Source of the DNA: Bacteroidales bacterium
Lineage (GTDB): Bacteria; Bacteroidota; Bacteroidia; Bacteroidales; UBA932
DNA length: 52,160 nt
Direction of reading: 5' to 3'
NCBI GenBank assembly: GCA_017617495.1
Contig: JAFZWD010000027.1
Coordinates: forward strand, 1-52,160
Part shown: positions 18,133 through 26,514 of the stretch, one piece after another
How the letters are laid out: each line of letters begins with the position of its first letter
Position numbering within the stretch: the stretch's first letter is position 1
Position numbers and translations under genes: made by a program
The notes under the pieces: generated by a model
Seen by the model: the letters and a program-made list of their open reading frames with translations, nothing else
Told to the model about the DNA's origin: nothing
Databases searched by the model: none

Positions 18133-19783
18133 GCTGTGGCTTCTATGTCAAAGATAGTAAATCGAAAGCAATTCACAACTTTTAGGTATTGTTACTGTTG
18201 ATTAATTATGCTGTGGCTTCTATGTCAAAGATAGTAAATCGAAAGCAATTCACAACTATCGCTGCTCTCCGTGCTGCTAATAGTCTGCTGTGGCTTCTAT
18301 GTCAAAGATAGTAAATCGAAAGCAATTCACAACCTAAACGTGAGCGTCTTGATATTGCTGTTGGCTGTGGCTTCTATGTCAAAGATAGTAAATCGAAAGC
18401 AATTCACAACTGTAACAAAATATATGTTGAAGCGTTCTGAGCTGTGGCTTCTATGTCAAAGATAGTAAATCGAAAGCAATTCACAACATGCTGATTGGCG
18501 TGATCTTCAGTTATGCGCTGTGGCTTCTATGTCAAAGATAGTAAATCGAAAGCAATTCACAACGCCTCCGCCGTAAGGGCATCGATGGATAAGGCTGTGG
18601 CTTCTATGTCAAAGATAGTAAATCGAAAGCAATTCACAACCGCACCAGTAAGCGCACGACCGGACTTGGGCTGTGGCTTCTATGTCAAAGATAGTAAATC
18701 GAAAGCAATTCACAACGGTATTTCTACATGAACGAATTTGTTCAGCGCTGTGGCTTCTATGTCAAAGATAGTAAATCGAAAGCAATTCACAACGGATTAT
18801 GTGTATAGTAGAATACACAGTAAGCTGTGGCTTCTATGTCAAAGATAGTAAATCGAAAGCAATTCACAACGTAAAAAAGGGCGCCCTTTGGAGAGGTGAG
18901 CTGTGGCTTCTATGTCAAAGATAGTAAATCGAAAGCAATTCACAACTCTTCGAACATAATTCAAAATCAAAACCGAGCTGTGGCTTCTATGTCAAAGATA
19001 GTAAATCGAAAGCAATTCACAACTAAAGATTAGTTATGAAAAAGTTTCTTCAGGCTGTGGCTTCTATGTCAAAGATAGTAAATCGAAAGCAATTCACAAC
19101 ACCGTGACCCTGAGGGCAACCTTCAGAGGGCTGTGGCTTCTATGTCAAAGATAGTAAATCGAAAGCAATTCACAACGTAAAAATACTTGCAAAAGCAAAT
19201 TTTTTCGCTGTGGCTTCTATGTCAAAGATAGTAAATCGAAAGCAATTCACAACCCGGAGTGCCTACGGCAACTTTCGATTGCAGCTGTGGCTTCTATGTC
19301 AAAGATAGTAAATCGAAAGCAATTCACAACTCTGACGAGGGCTCCTCTTCCGTTCCCGCCGCTGTGGCTTCTATGTCAAAGATAGTAAATCGAAAGCAAT
19401 TCACAACCTGACGATACAAACAAGCTTGTCGAAACAAGCTGTGGCTTCTATGTCAAAGATAGTAAATCGAAAGCAATTCACAACGCATTCAGCCTCATTC
19501 CGTTCCAACCGGCAGCTGTGGCTTCTATGTCAAAGATAGTAAATCGAAAGCAATTCACAACTAGAGCCTTTCCATCTCCGTCTCGCCCTTCGCTGTGGCT
19601 TCTATGTCAAAGATAGTAAATCGAAAGCAATTCACAACGGATAATTACTTTATGAAATTTTTGCAAAGCTGTGGCTTCTATGTCAAAGATAGTAAATCGA
19701 AAGCAATTCACAACAAAATGACTATGAGAACGACCGTTACACTTGCTGTGGCTTCTATGTCAAAGATAGTAAATCGAAAGCAA
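18133..19783 (-). CRISPR. Type II-C CRISPR array: 22 repeats, 21 spacers
   Basis: There are 21 apparently identical 47-bp repeats and a truncated 22nd (19745-19783), separated by 21 spacers of 29-30 bp. On the plus strand each repeat begins GCTGTGGCTTCTATG and ends GAAAGCAATTCACAAC. The crRNA sense is the minus strand (repeat starting GTTGTGAATTGCTTTCGAT), because that form pairs with the tracrRNA anti-repeat. Each intact repeat contains TTG at repeat positions 2-4, a 19-base gap and TATCTTTG at positions 24-31 (minus-strand numbering), a complete promoter aimed at the adjacent spacer. The last repeat has lost the 8 bases that would be repeat positions 1-8, including the -33 TTG. Five spacers are 29 bp and the rest 30 bp. 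Spacer targets were not searched. Confidence 0.97.
19745..19783 (-). repeat. Degenerate terminal CRISPR repeat
   Basis: The first 39 of 47 plus-strand bases match the repeat; the remaining TTCACAAC is replaced by CCCGGCTT. It is the transcription-start end of the array and the presumed old end for spacer acquisition. The -7 box is intact and the -33 element is lost. Confidence 0.9.
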
Positions 19784-19796
19784 CCCGGCTTGGCCG

Positions 19797-20342
19797 TCAG
19801 AGTTCGCTGGCGTCGGCGATCTCTTCGGTTTCCTCGTCGGAATCGTCCTCTTCGTCGGAGAAGTCTTCGTCTTCTTCGTCGTCGAGGTCGTCGTCATCTT
19901 CGCCGGGGAGCTTGCGCTTGTCGTCCGGAAGGTCCTCGAAGGCAACATAGCCGTTTTCGAACTCTATGGGCAGGGGACCCTTGCTCTCGATGCAGACGGG
20001 TGAGGGAACGCTCTCGGGCACCTCGCCCTCGAAGGTGATTATAACGCTCTTGCGCGATACCACGTCGTAGAAATACTCGAAGCTGACGATGCCGGCCTTG
20101 ACGGTTTCGGCAAGGCTTACCTCGTCAACCGCCTTGTTGCCGGGGAGAGCCGTCAGTGCGAAGCGCCCCGCCACGTTTCCGGCCTCGTCGAAGGCCTTGA
20201 AGAGAATCTGCTGGTCCTGGGGGAATTCCAGATCGGCGCGCAGCCGCTTATGGAAGGAATACAGGGTGTTTCCCGCGGCAGTGAGATATACGCGGAAAAA
20301 GCCTTTGAGCCCCTTCAATGTTACCCGATACTTGTACGACAT
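19797..20342 (-). CDS. pRiA4b ORF-3-like protein with a very acidic C-terminal tail
   Basis: A 181-residue protein. Residues 1-110 have the alternating pattern of the pRiA4b ORF-3/IS1096 TnpR-like family of Bacteroidetes: an N-terminal strand KYRVTLKG, then NTLYSFHKRLRADLEF, then SFEYFYDVVSRKSVIITFE. The last 50 residues are mostly Asp and Glu. No catalytic motif is known for this family and its role is unclear; the match is by eye and moderate. Its stop codon lies 13 bp from the degenerate end of the CRISPR array. As both are on the minus strand, transcripts may read into the array. Confidence 0.5.
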   Translation of the reverse strand: MSYKYRVTLKGLKGFFRVYLTAAGNTLYSFHKRLRADLEFPQDQQILFKAFDEAGNVAGRFALTALPGNKAVDEVSLAETVKAGIVSFEYFYDVVSRKSVIITFEGEVPESVPSPVCIESKGPLPIEFENGYVAFEDLPDDKRKLPGEDDDDLDDEEDEDFSDEEDDSDEETEEIADASEL

Positions 20343-20385
20343 AAAAAAGTTTGCGTTAACGGGTACGAATATACGCGAAATTTAC

Positions 20386-20393
20386 TAATTTTG
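20386..20393 (+). promoter_or_regulatory. -7 promoter element for the YigZ-family gene
   Basis: TAATTTTG matches TAnnTTTG and ends only 3 nt before the ATG at 20397, which predicts a leaderless mRNA. No -33 element at 19-20 bp. Confidence 0.45.
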
Positions 20394-20396
20394 GTT

Positions 20397-21017
20397 ATGC
20401 TTGAGTCGGATAAATATTCGGGCATAGCAGAGGCGTCGCAGGGACTGTACCGCGACAAGGGCAGCCGGTTCATCGGTTACGCCTTCCCCGTGAGCTCGGA
20501 AGAAGAGGTAAAAAGCCTCGTGGACGGCATCCGGCGCGAGCATCACGGCGCCCGGCATCACTGCTGGGCATATCGCATCGCAAGCATCGACGACACGCTC
20601 GAGGGGCCGCAGCTTTCCCGGGAGGGAGTTTGGCGCGCCAACGACAACGGCGAACCTTCGGGCACTGCGGGCCGCCAGATCCTGGCCCGCATAGATGCAG
20701 CGGGCCTCAGGGACGTGCTGGTGGTGGTAGTGCGCTATTTCGGAGGGATACTTCTGGGCGTGCCCGGGCTCATCGCGGCGTATCGCGCCGCAACCGACGA
20801 CGCGCTGGCAAATGCCCGCAAGGTCGAGAAGACCGCCGCCCGGCAGTGGACGCTCCGCTGCTCCTACGCCGAGCTTCCGGGGGTTGAGGGGGAACTCAAG
20901 AACCTCGGCCTTCAGCCCTCAGGGCGCGATTTTAACGAAGACTGCGTCTTTACCCTTAAAGTTCCCATAGGAAAAGAGAAAACATTTATCGAAAAATTTT
21001 CTAACTTTATAAAATGA
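20397..21017 (+). CDS. YigZ/IMPACT family protein
   Basis: A 206-residue member of the UPF0029/IMPACT (YigZ) family. The family signature region reads [15 protein letters not shown], preceded by [10 protein letters not shown] and followed by [12 protein letters not shown] and [10 protein letters not shown]. The C-terminal third is the small DUF1949-type domain. Eukaryotic IMPACT regulates the kinase GCN2; the bacterial role is unclear. The frame is open further upstream, but the ATG at 20397 is preferred because upstream sequence overlaps the divergent gene and a promoter box. The TGA stop overlaps the serC ATG (ATGA). Confidence 0.88.
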   Translation: MLESDKYSGIAEASQGLYRDKGSRFIGYAFPVSSEEEVKSLVDGIRREHHGARHHCWAYRIASIDDTLEGPQLSREGVWRANDNGEPSGTAGRQILARIDAAGLRDVLVVVVRYFGGILLGVPGLIAAYRAATDDALANARKVEKTAARQWTLRCSYAELPGVEGELKNLGLQPSGRDFNEDCVFTLKVPIGKEKTFIEKFSNFIK

Positions 21018-22081
21018 AACACATCTTCAACGCGGGGCCCTGCGTACTCCCGCAGCAGGCCATAGACAACGCAATCGAGGCATTGCGCAATTTCAAGGGC
21101 ACAGGAGTGTCCCTGATATCGATTTCCCACCGCACCAAGGAGTGGGAGGAGACAATGGACGAGACCAGAGCTCTCTGGAAGGAGCTCCTGAATATCCCGG
21201 ATGATTACGAAACCGTGTTCCTGGGCGGCGGCGCAAGCCTCCAGTTCCTGTATGTGGCAATGAACTTCCTGGAGAAGAAGGCCGCATATCTCGACACGGG
21301 CGTGTGGGCGCACAAGGCACTCAAGGAGGCTGCCGGCCTGGGCGAGGCTTATGCGCTGGCATCCTCGGCCGACAAGAACTACAGCTACATCCCCAAGGGC
21401 TACATCATCCCGAGGGACGTGGACTATTTCCACATCACAACCAACAACACCATCTACGGCACGGAGATCAAGCACGACATCGACAGCCCCGTGCCCCTCA
21501 TCGCGGACATGTCCTCGGACATCCTCAGCCGCAGGGTGGACGTCAAAAAGTATGCGATGATTTACGGCGGCGCGCAGAAGAATGCCGGTCCTGCCGGCGT
21601 GGCCTTCGCGATTATCCGCAAGGATGCCCTCGGCAAGGTGAGCAGGTACATCCCCACCATGCTCGACTACCGCACCCACATCGACAAGGGCTCCATGTTC
21701 AACACTCCGCCGGTATTCTCCATCTTCGTGATGAACGAGACCCTCAAGTGGCTCAAGGGCATCGGCGGCATCGACGCCATTCACGAAATCGACGAGAAGA
21801 AGGCCGCTACGCTCTATGGCGAAATCGACCGCAACAGCATCTTCAAGGGCACCGCGGCGGTTGAGGACCGTTCGATAATGAACGTCCCCTTCGTGATGGC
21901 CCCCGGCTACGAAGAGCTCGCCCCCAAGTTCCTGGAATTTGCCAAGGAACGCGATCTGGTGGGCCTCAAGGGCCACCGCAGCGTGGGCGGTTTCCGCGCA
22001 TCGCTCTACAACGCATGCACCCAGGAGGACGTCGACGCCCTCGTGAAGGCAATGCAGGAATTCGAAAAGGAGAACAAGTAA
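21014..22081 (+). CDS. serC: Phosphoserine aminotransferase
   Basis: A 355-residue class V PLP-dependent aminotransferase that converts 3-phosphohydroxypyruvate and glutamate to phosphoserine, the second step of serine synthesis. It may also act in pyridoxal phosphate synthesis. The PLP-binding lysine is Lys189 in [13 protein letters not shown]. The N-terminal [17 protein letters not shown] and the C-terminal [18 protein letters not shown] substrate-binding region are all typical. It overlaps the preceding gene by 4 bp and is followed 1 bp later by serA, so both steps are co-expressed. Confidence 0.96.
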   Translation: MKHIFNAGPCVLPQQAIDNAIEALRNFKGTGVSLISISHRTKEWEETMDETRALWKELLNIPDDYETVFLGGGASLQFLYVAMNFLEKKAAYLDTGVWAHKALKEAAGLGEAYALASSADKNYSYIPKGYIIPRDVDYFHITTNNTIYGTEIKHDIDSPVPLIADMSSDILSRRVDVKKYAMIYGGAQKNAGPAGVAFAIIRKDALGKVSRYIPTMLDYRTHIDKGSMFNTPPVFSIFVMNETLKWLKGIGGIDAIHEIDEKKAATLYGEIDRNSIFKGTAAVEDRSIMNVPFVMAPGYEELAPKFLEFAKERDLVGLKGHRSVGGFRASLYNACTQEDVDALVKAMQEFEKENK

Positions 22082-22082
22082 G

Positions 22083-23003
22083 ATGAAAGTACTGGTAGCA
22101 ACCCAGAAGCCGTTCGCCAAGGTGGCGGTCGACGGTATCAGGAAGATTCTTGAAGAAGCGGGCCACGAAGTCGCGCTTCTGGAAAAGTATGAGGCCCAGG
22201 CCGATCTGGTGGCCGCGGTGGCTGACGCCGAGGCCCTTATCATCCGCTCCGACAAGGTGACGGAAGAAGTGCTCGCGGCCGCAGGCAAACTCAAGATAGT
22301 GGTTCGCGCGGGCGCGGGTGTGGACAACGTCGACCTCGAAGCCGCCACAAAGCATGGCGTGGTGGTGATGAATACACCCGGCCAGAACTCCAACGCAGTG
22401 GCCGAACTCGCAATAGCGATGATGATTTTCATGAGCCGCACGCAGTTTACCCCCGCCACCGGCAGCGAGATATCGGGCAAGACGCTCGGCATCCAGGCCT
22501 TCGGCAACGTGGGCAGGCTGGTGGGCGCAAAGGCGAAGGCCCTCGGCATGAAGGTGAAGGCCATCGACCCCTTCCTCCCTGCGGAGAAGATAGTGGAAGG
22601 CGGAGCGGAGCCTGCGGAGAGCCTCGAGGCCCTTTATGCCGGCAGCGATTTCGTGAGCATCCACATCCCGGCAACGCCCGAGACCATCGGTTCCATCGGC
22701 TACAAGCTGATAACCAGCATGCCCAAGGGCGCCACGCTCGTGAATACCGCCCGCAAGGAGGTTATCGACGAGGCGGGCCTCGAGAAGGCGCTTGCCGAGC
22801 GCGAGGACCTCAAGTATGTAGCCGACGTGGCCCCCGACAACTATGCGGAGCTTAAGGAGAAGTTCGGCCTGCGCGTTTTCGCCACCCCCAAGAAGATGGG
22901 AGCGCAGACGGCCGAGGCCAATATAAACGCGGGCCTCGCCGCCGCGCGCCAGATTGCCGACTTCTTCGCCACCGGCAATACCAGATTTCAGGTTAACAAA
23001 TAA
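22083..23003 (+). CDS. serA: D-3-phosphoglycerate dehydrogenase, short form
   Basis: A 306-residue NAD-dependent 2-hydroxyacid dehydrogenase, the first enzyme of serine synthesis, placed directly after serC. The nucleotide-binding glycine motif is in GIQAFGNVGRLVGAKA, and the substrate-side arginine is in RAGAGVDNVDL. There is no C-terminal ACT domain, so allosteric serine inhibition by the usual route is unlikely. The usual catalytic histidine motif TPHxGA is replaced by ATPKKMGAQT, with Lys at the histidine position. I recall the same in other Bacteroidetes SerA proteins, so this is probably a lineage variant, not a broken gene. Confidence 0.92.
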   Translation: MKVLVATQKPFAKVAVDGIRKILEEAGHEVALLEKYEAQADLVAAVADAEALIIRSDKVTEEVLAAAGKLKIVVRAGAGVDNVDLEAATKHGVVVMNTPGQNSNAVAELAIAMMIFMSRTQFTPATGSEISGKTLGIQAFGNVGRLVGAKAKALGMKVKAIDPFLPAEKIVEGGAEPAESLEALYAGSDFVSIHIPATPETIGSIGYKLITSMPKGATLVNTARKEVIDEAGLEKALAEREDLKYVADVAPDNYAELKEKFGLRVFATPKKMGAQTAEANINAGLAAARQIADFFATGNTRFQVNK

Positions 23004-23029
23004 GATTGCCGGTCAGCCGGCAATGACGG
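23004..23029 (+). repeat. Intergenic palindromic element
   Basis: ATTGCCGG (23005-23012), loop TCAG and CCGGCAAT (23017-23024) followed by GACGG. It shares GATTGCCG and CGGCAATGACG with the two elements inside the beta-barrel gene at 397 and 604. It occupies most of the serA to DUF1015 gap. Confidence 0.7.
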
Positions 23030-23042
23030 AATAAGCGTTATT

Positions 23043-24278
23043 ATGGTAAGAGTAAAGCCCTTTGCGGCATTGAGGCCGCCCAAAAACATTGTCACAGAAG
23101 TGGCGGCGCCCCCCTACGACGTGCTGAACTCGCAGGAGGCCAAGGCCATGGCGGGAGAGAAGTCCCTGCTGCACATCACCAAGCCGGAGATCGACTTCGA
23201 CCCCATCCTGCAGGACCACGATCCCGAGGTTTACGACCGTGCGGTGGAGAACTTCCGCCGCTGGCGCGAGGCCGGCTGGCTCAAGCGCGACCCCAAGCCC
23301 TGCTACTACGTGTATGCCCAGACTATGGCAGGCCGCACCCAGTACGGACTGGTGCTCTGCGCCCACGCCGATGACTATGCCAAAGGCATCATCAAGAAGC
23401 ACGAGCTCACCCGCCGCGATAAGGAAGACGACCGCATGATTCATGTGCGCAACCAGAACGCCAACATAGAGCCGGTGTTCTTCGCATACAAGGACAATGC
23501 GGCGCTTAACGAAATTGTCTCGCGTGTGGCTTCCGGAAAGCCGGAATACGATTTTATCGACGAGAACAACTTCGGACACCGCTTCTGGGTGCTGGACGAC
23601 GATGCCGACATTGCGGCCGTAACGCAGCATTTCACGCAGGAGGTGCCGGCGTTTTACGTGGCGGACGGACATCACCGCACCGCTGCGGCCGCCCGCGTCT
23701 GCGAGGAAAAGCGCGCTCAGAATCCTCATCACGACGGAACAGAGGAGTACAACTGGTTTATGGCGGTTTGCTTCCCTTCGAGCCAGCTGAAGATCATAGA
23801 TTACAACAGGGTTGTCAAAGACCTTAATGGGCTCGGCAATGACGCATTTTTAAAAGCTATTGCGCAAGACTTCGAGGTTTCGTCTACCGACGAACCCTCT
23901 CCGTCTGGGCTCCATAACTTCAGCATGTACCTTGCAGGCAAGTGGTACAGCCTCACCGCAAAGCCGGGGCGTTACGACGACACCGACCCCATCGGGGTGC
24001 TGGACGTGGACATACTCTCCCGCCTGGTGCTGGACAGGATCCTGGGAATCAAGGACCTGCGCACCGACAAGCGCATCGACTTCGTCGGAGGTATCCGCGG
24101 ACTCGGGGAACTTGTGCGCAGGGTGGACAGCGGCGAAATGGCAGTGGCCTTCGCCCTGTATCCGGTGAGTATGGAACAGCTCGAGAACATCGCCGACAGC
24201 GGCAACATTATGCCGCCCAAGACTACCTGGTTCGAACCCAAGCTGCGCTCGGGTCTTGCAATTCATACCCTGGACTGA
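23043..24278 (+). CDS. DUF1015 family protein
   Basis: A 411-residue DUF1015 protein. It starts with VRVKPFAALRP, has PPYDVLN near residue 20-26 and the histidine-rich motif VADGHHRTAAAA in the middle, all hallmarks of the family. In Bacteroidetes this gene commonly follows serC and serA, as here, which suggests a link with serine metabolism or its control, but no activity is established. Around 23830-23915 the coding sequence is less GC-rich. It contains TCGGCAATGACG, the right half of the palindromic element seen elsewhere in the window, so a fragment of that element may have been absorbed (residues LGNDAFLKAI). Confidence 0.9.
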   Translation: MVRVKPFAALRPPKNIVTEVAAPPYDVLNSQEAKAMAGEKSLLHITKPEIDFDPILQDHDPEVYDRAVENFRRWREAGWLKRDPKPCYYVYAQTMAGRTQYGLVLCAHADDYAKGIIKKHELTRRDKEDDRMIHVRNQNANIEPVFFAYKDNAALNEIVSRVASGKPEYDFIDENNFGHRFWVLDDDADIAAVTQHFTQEVPAFYVADGHHRTAAAARVCEEKRAQNPHHDGTEEYNWFMAVCFPSSQLKIIDYNRVVKDLNGLGNDAFLKAIAQDFEVSSTDEPSPSGLHNFSMYLAGKWYSLTAKPGRYDDTDPIGVLDVDILSRLVLDRILGIKDLRTDKRIDFVGGIRGLGELVRRVDSGEMAVAFALYPVSMEQLENIADSGNIMPPKTTWFEPKLRSGLAIHTLD

Positions 24279-24300
24279 ACGAAAAACTAATCCGGACAAT

Positions 24301-26514
24301 ATGATCGACTATTCGGAGCAAATAGCAAAGACGCTGAAGGAATTCTTCGGCTACGACAACTTCAAAGGCGGGCAGGAAGACGTCATCAACCACCTTCTGG
24401 GAGGGGGTGACGCCTTTGTCCTGATGCCCACCGGAGGCGGCAAATCGCTTTGCTACCAGCTCCCGGCCCTCATCTCCGAAGGCACGGCGATAGTGATTTC
24501 GCCGCTCATCGCGCTGATGAAGAACCAGGTCGACGTGCTCCGGGGTTTCGTGTCCGGCAACGAGAGCATCGCCCACTTCCTCAATTCTTCGCTGTCACGC
24601 CAGCAGATCGACGACGTGCGGGCCGACCTTGTAACCGGCAAGACCAAAATACTTTACGTCGCGCCGGAGTCGCTCACCAAAGAGGAGAACGTCGCCATCC
24701 TCAAGGAAATCAAGGTGTCGTTCTACGCGGTTGACGAGGCCCACTGTATCTCGGAATGGGGTCACGACTTCCGCCCGGAGTACAGGCGCATCCGCAACTT
24801 TATCGACCAGATAGGCCGCAGGCCCATCATCGCGCTCACCGCGACGGCTACGCCAAAGGTGCAGAGCGACATCCTCAAGAACCTGGGCATCCAGCAGGCC
24901 GCGGTGTTCAAATCCTCCTTCAACCGACCCAACCTTTACTACGAAATCCGCAGCAAGGTGGACGCGGAGAAGGATATAGTCAAGTTCATCAAGAACTCGC
25001 CCCGCAAATCCGGCATCATCTACTGCCTCAGCCGCAAAAAGGTTGAGGATATGGCGGAATTCCTCTGCATAAACGGCATCAAGGCACTGCCTTACCACGC
25101 TGGCCTGGACGCAAAGGTTCGCGCCGACAACCAGGACGCCTTCCTGATGGAGGAAATTGACGTCATAGTGGCCACGATTGCCTTCGGCATGGGCATCGAC
25201 AAGCCCGACGTGCGCTTCGTCATCCACTACGACATCCCCAAGAGCATCGAAAGCTACTATCAGGAGACGGGCCGCGCCGGACGTGACGGCGAGGAGGGCA
25301 TCTGCATAGCGTACTACTCCCGCAAGGATATCCAGAAGCTGGAGAAGTTCATGCAGGGCAAGCCCGTGTCCGAGCAGGAAATCACCCGGCAGCTGCTGTC
25401 CGAGGTGGTGGCTTACGCCGAATCGGGGCAGTGCCGCCGCAAGCTTCTGCTCAATTACTTCGGCGAAGACTACCCGCAGGACAACTGCGGCGCCTGCGAC
25501 AACTGCGTGCATCCGCGCCAGAAATACGACGGCCGCAAGCAGATGCAGCTGGTGCTGAAGCTCGTGCTGAGCCTGCCGGAGCACTTCAAGATAGAGCATC
25601 TGGCCTGCATCCTGGCAGGAGTGGAGAACTCCACCATCCTGTCGTTCAAGCACGACGAGCTGGACCTGTTCGGAGCGGGCGAGGACCACAGCGAGGAATA
25701 CTGGTGCGCGGTAATCCATCAGGGACTTGTGCACCATCTGCTGGGCAAGGAAATCGAAAGTTACGGCCGCATTTACGCCACTCCGGAAGGCGAGGCCTTC
25801 TGCAAGTCGCCGGAGCCGTTCCAGCTTGTGGACGACGTTGTGTTCAAGGATCCCGACAATACCGACGACGAGGACGATGAGGACGCAATGGCCGTGGCGG
25901 CGATGAAGGGCGGCGGAGGCGGCGACCCCGTGCTGCTGTCGGCCCTCAAGGACCTGCGCAAGGACCTCTCCAAGCGGCTCAAGCTCCAGCCCTGGATTAT
26001 CTTCGGCGACCCGGCCCTGGAGGATATGTCCATCCTCTATCCGGAAACCATCGAAGAGCTCCAGCGCTGCCAGGGCGTGGGCGACGGCAAGGCGCGCAAG
26101 TTCGGCGAGGAGTTCGTCAAGCTCATCAAGAAGTATGTGGAGGAGAACGAGATAGAGCGTCCGGACGACTTTGTGGTGAAGACTCCTCCCAGCAAATCGT
26201 CCAACAAGCAGTTCATCATCCAGAGCCTGGACCGCCAGCTGGACCTCGAGGATATAGCCGCGATGCGCGACCTCGACATGGACGAACTGCTCTCGGAAAT
26301 CGAGGCGATTGCCGCGACCGGCTTCAAGCTCAACCTTAATTATTATATCAAGGAGAACATCGACGAGGATATAGTGGACGAAATAATCGAATACTTCCGC
26401 GACGAAGCGGAATCGGATTCGATAGACGACGCCATAGCCGCTCTCGGAGGCGACTGCGAAGAGTGGGAAATCCGCCTCGTACGAATCAAGTTCCTCTGTG
26501 AAATTGCATCATGA
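24301..26514 (+). CDS. recQ: ATP-dependent DNA helicase RecQ
   Basis: A 737-residue superfamily 2 helicase that unwinds DNA 3' to 5' in recombination and repair. Walker A is PTGGGKS at about 43-49 and the DEAH box is at about 145-148 (DEAHCISEWGHDFRPEY). Motif VI is QETGRAGRDG. The RQC zinc cluster shows CRRKLLLNYF and then CGACDNC. An HRDC-like domain lies around 575-625 and an acidic C-terminal extension follows, giving the longer form usual in Bacteroidetes. An upstream ATG at 24256 would overlap DUF1015; the ATG at 24301 is the more natural start. The stop overlaps dnaG by 4 bp. Confidence 0.95.
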   Translation: MIDYSEQIAKTLKEFFGYDNFKGGQEDVINHLLGGGDAFVLMPTGGGKSLCYQLPALISEGTAIVISPLIALMKNQVDVLRGFVSGNESIAHFLNSSLSRQQIDDVRADLVTGKTKILYVAPESLTKEENVAILKEIKVSFYAVDEAHCISEWGHDFRPEYRRIRNFIDQIGRRPIIALTATATPKVQSDILKNLGIQQAAVFKSSFNRPNLYYEIRSKVDAEKDIVKFIKNSPRKSGIIYCLSRKKVEDMAEFLCINGIKALPYHAGLDAKVRADNQDAFLMEEIDVIVATIAFGMGIDKPDVRFVIHYDIPKSIESYYQETGRAGRDGEEGICIAYYSRKDIQKLEKFMQGKPVSEQEITRQLLSEVVAYAESGQCRRKLLLNYFGEDYPQDNCGACDNCVHPRQKYDGRKQMQLVLKLVLSLPEHFKIEHLACILAGVENSTILSFKHDELDLFGAGEDHSEEYWCAVIHQGLVHHLLGKEIESYGRIYATPEGEAFCKSPEPFQLVDDVVFKDPDNTDDEDDEDAMAVAAMKGGGGGDPVLLSALKDLRKDLSKRLKLQPWIIFGDPALEDMSILYPETIEELQRCQGVGDGKARKFGEEFVKLIKKYVEENEIERPDDFVVKTPPSKSSNKQFIIQSLDRQLDLEDIAAMRDLDMDELLSEIEAIAATGFKLNLNYYIKENIDEDIVDEIIEYFRDEAESDSIDDAIAALGGDCEEWEIRLVRIKFLCEIAS

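Noticed and set aside
18271-18731. Open frames across the CRISPR repeats (VASMSKIVNRKQFTT repeated)
   Set aside because: They are translations of the 47-bp repeats and spacers, not protein genes.
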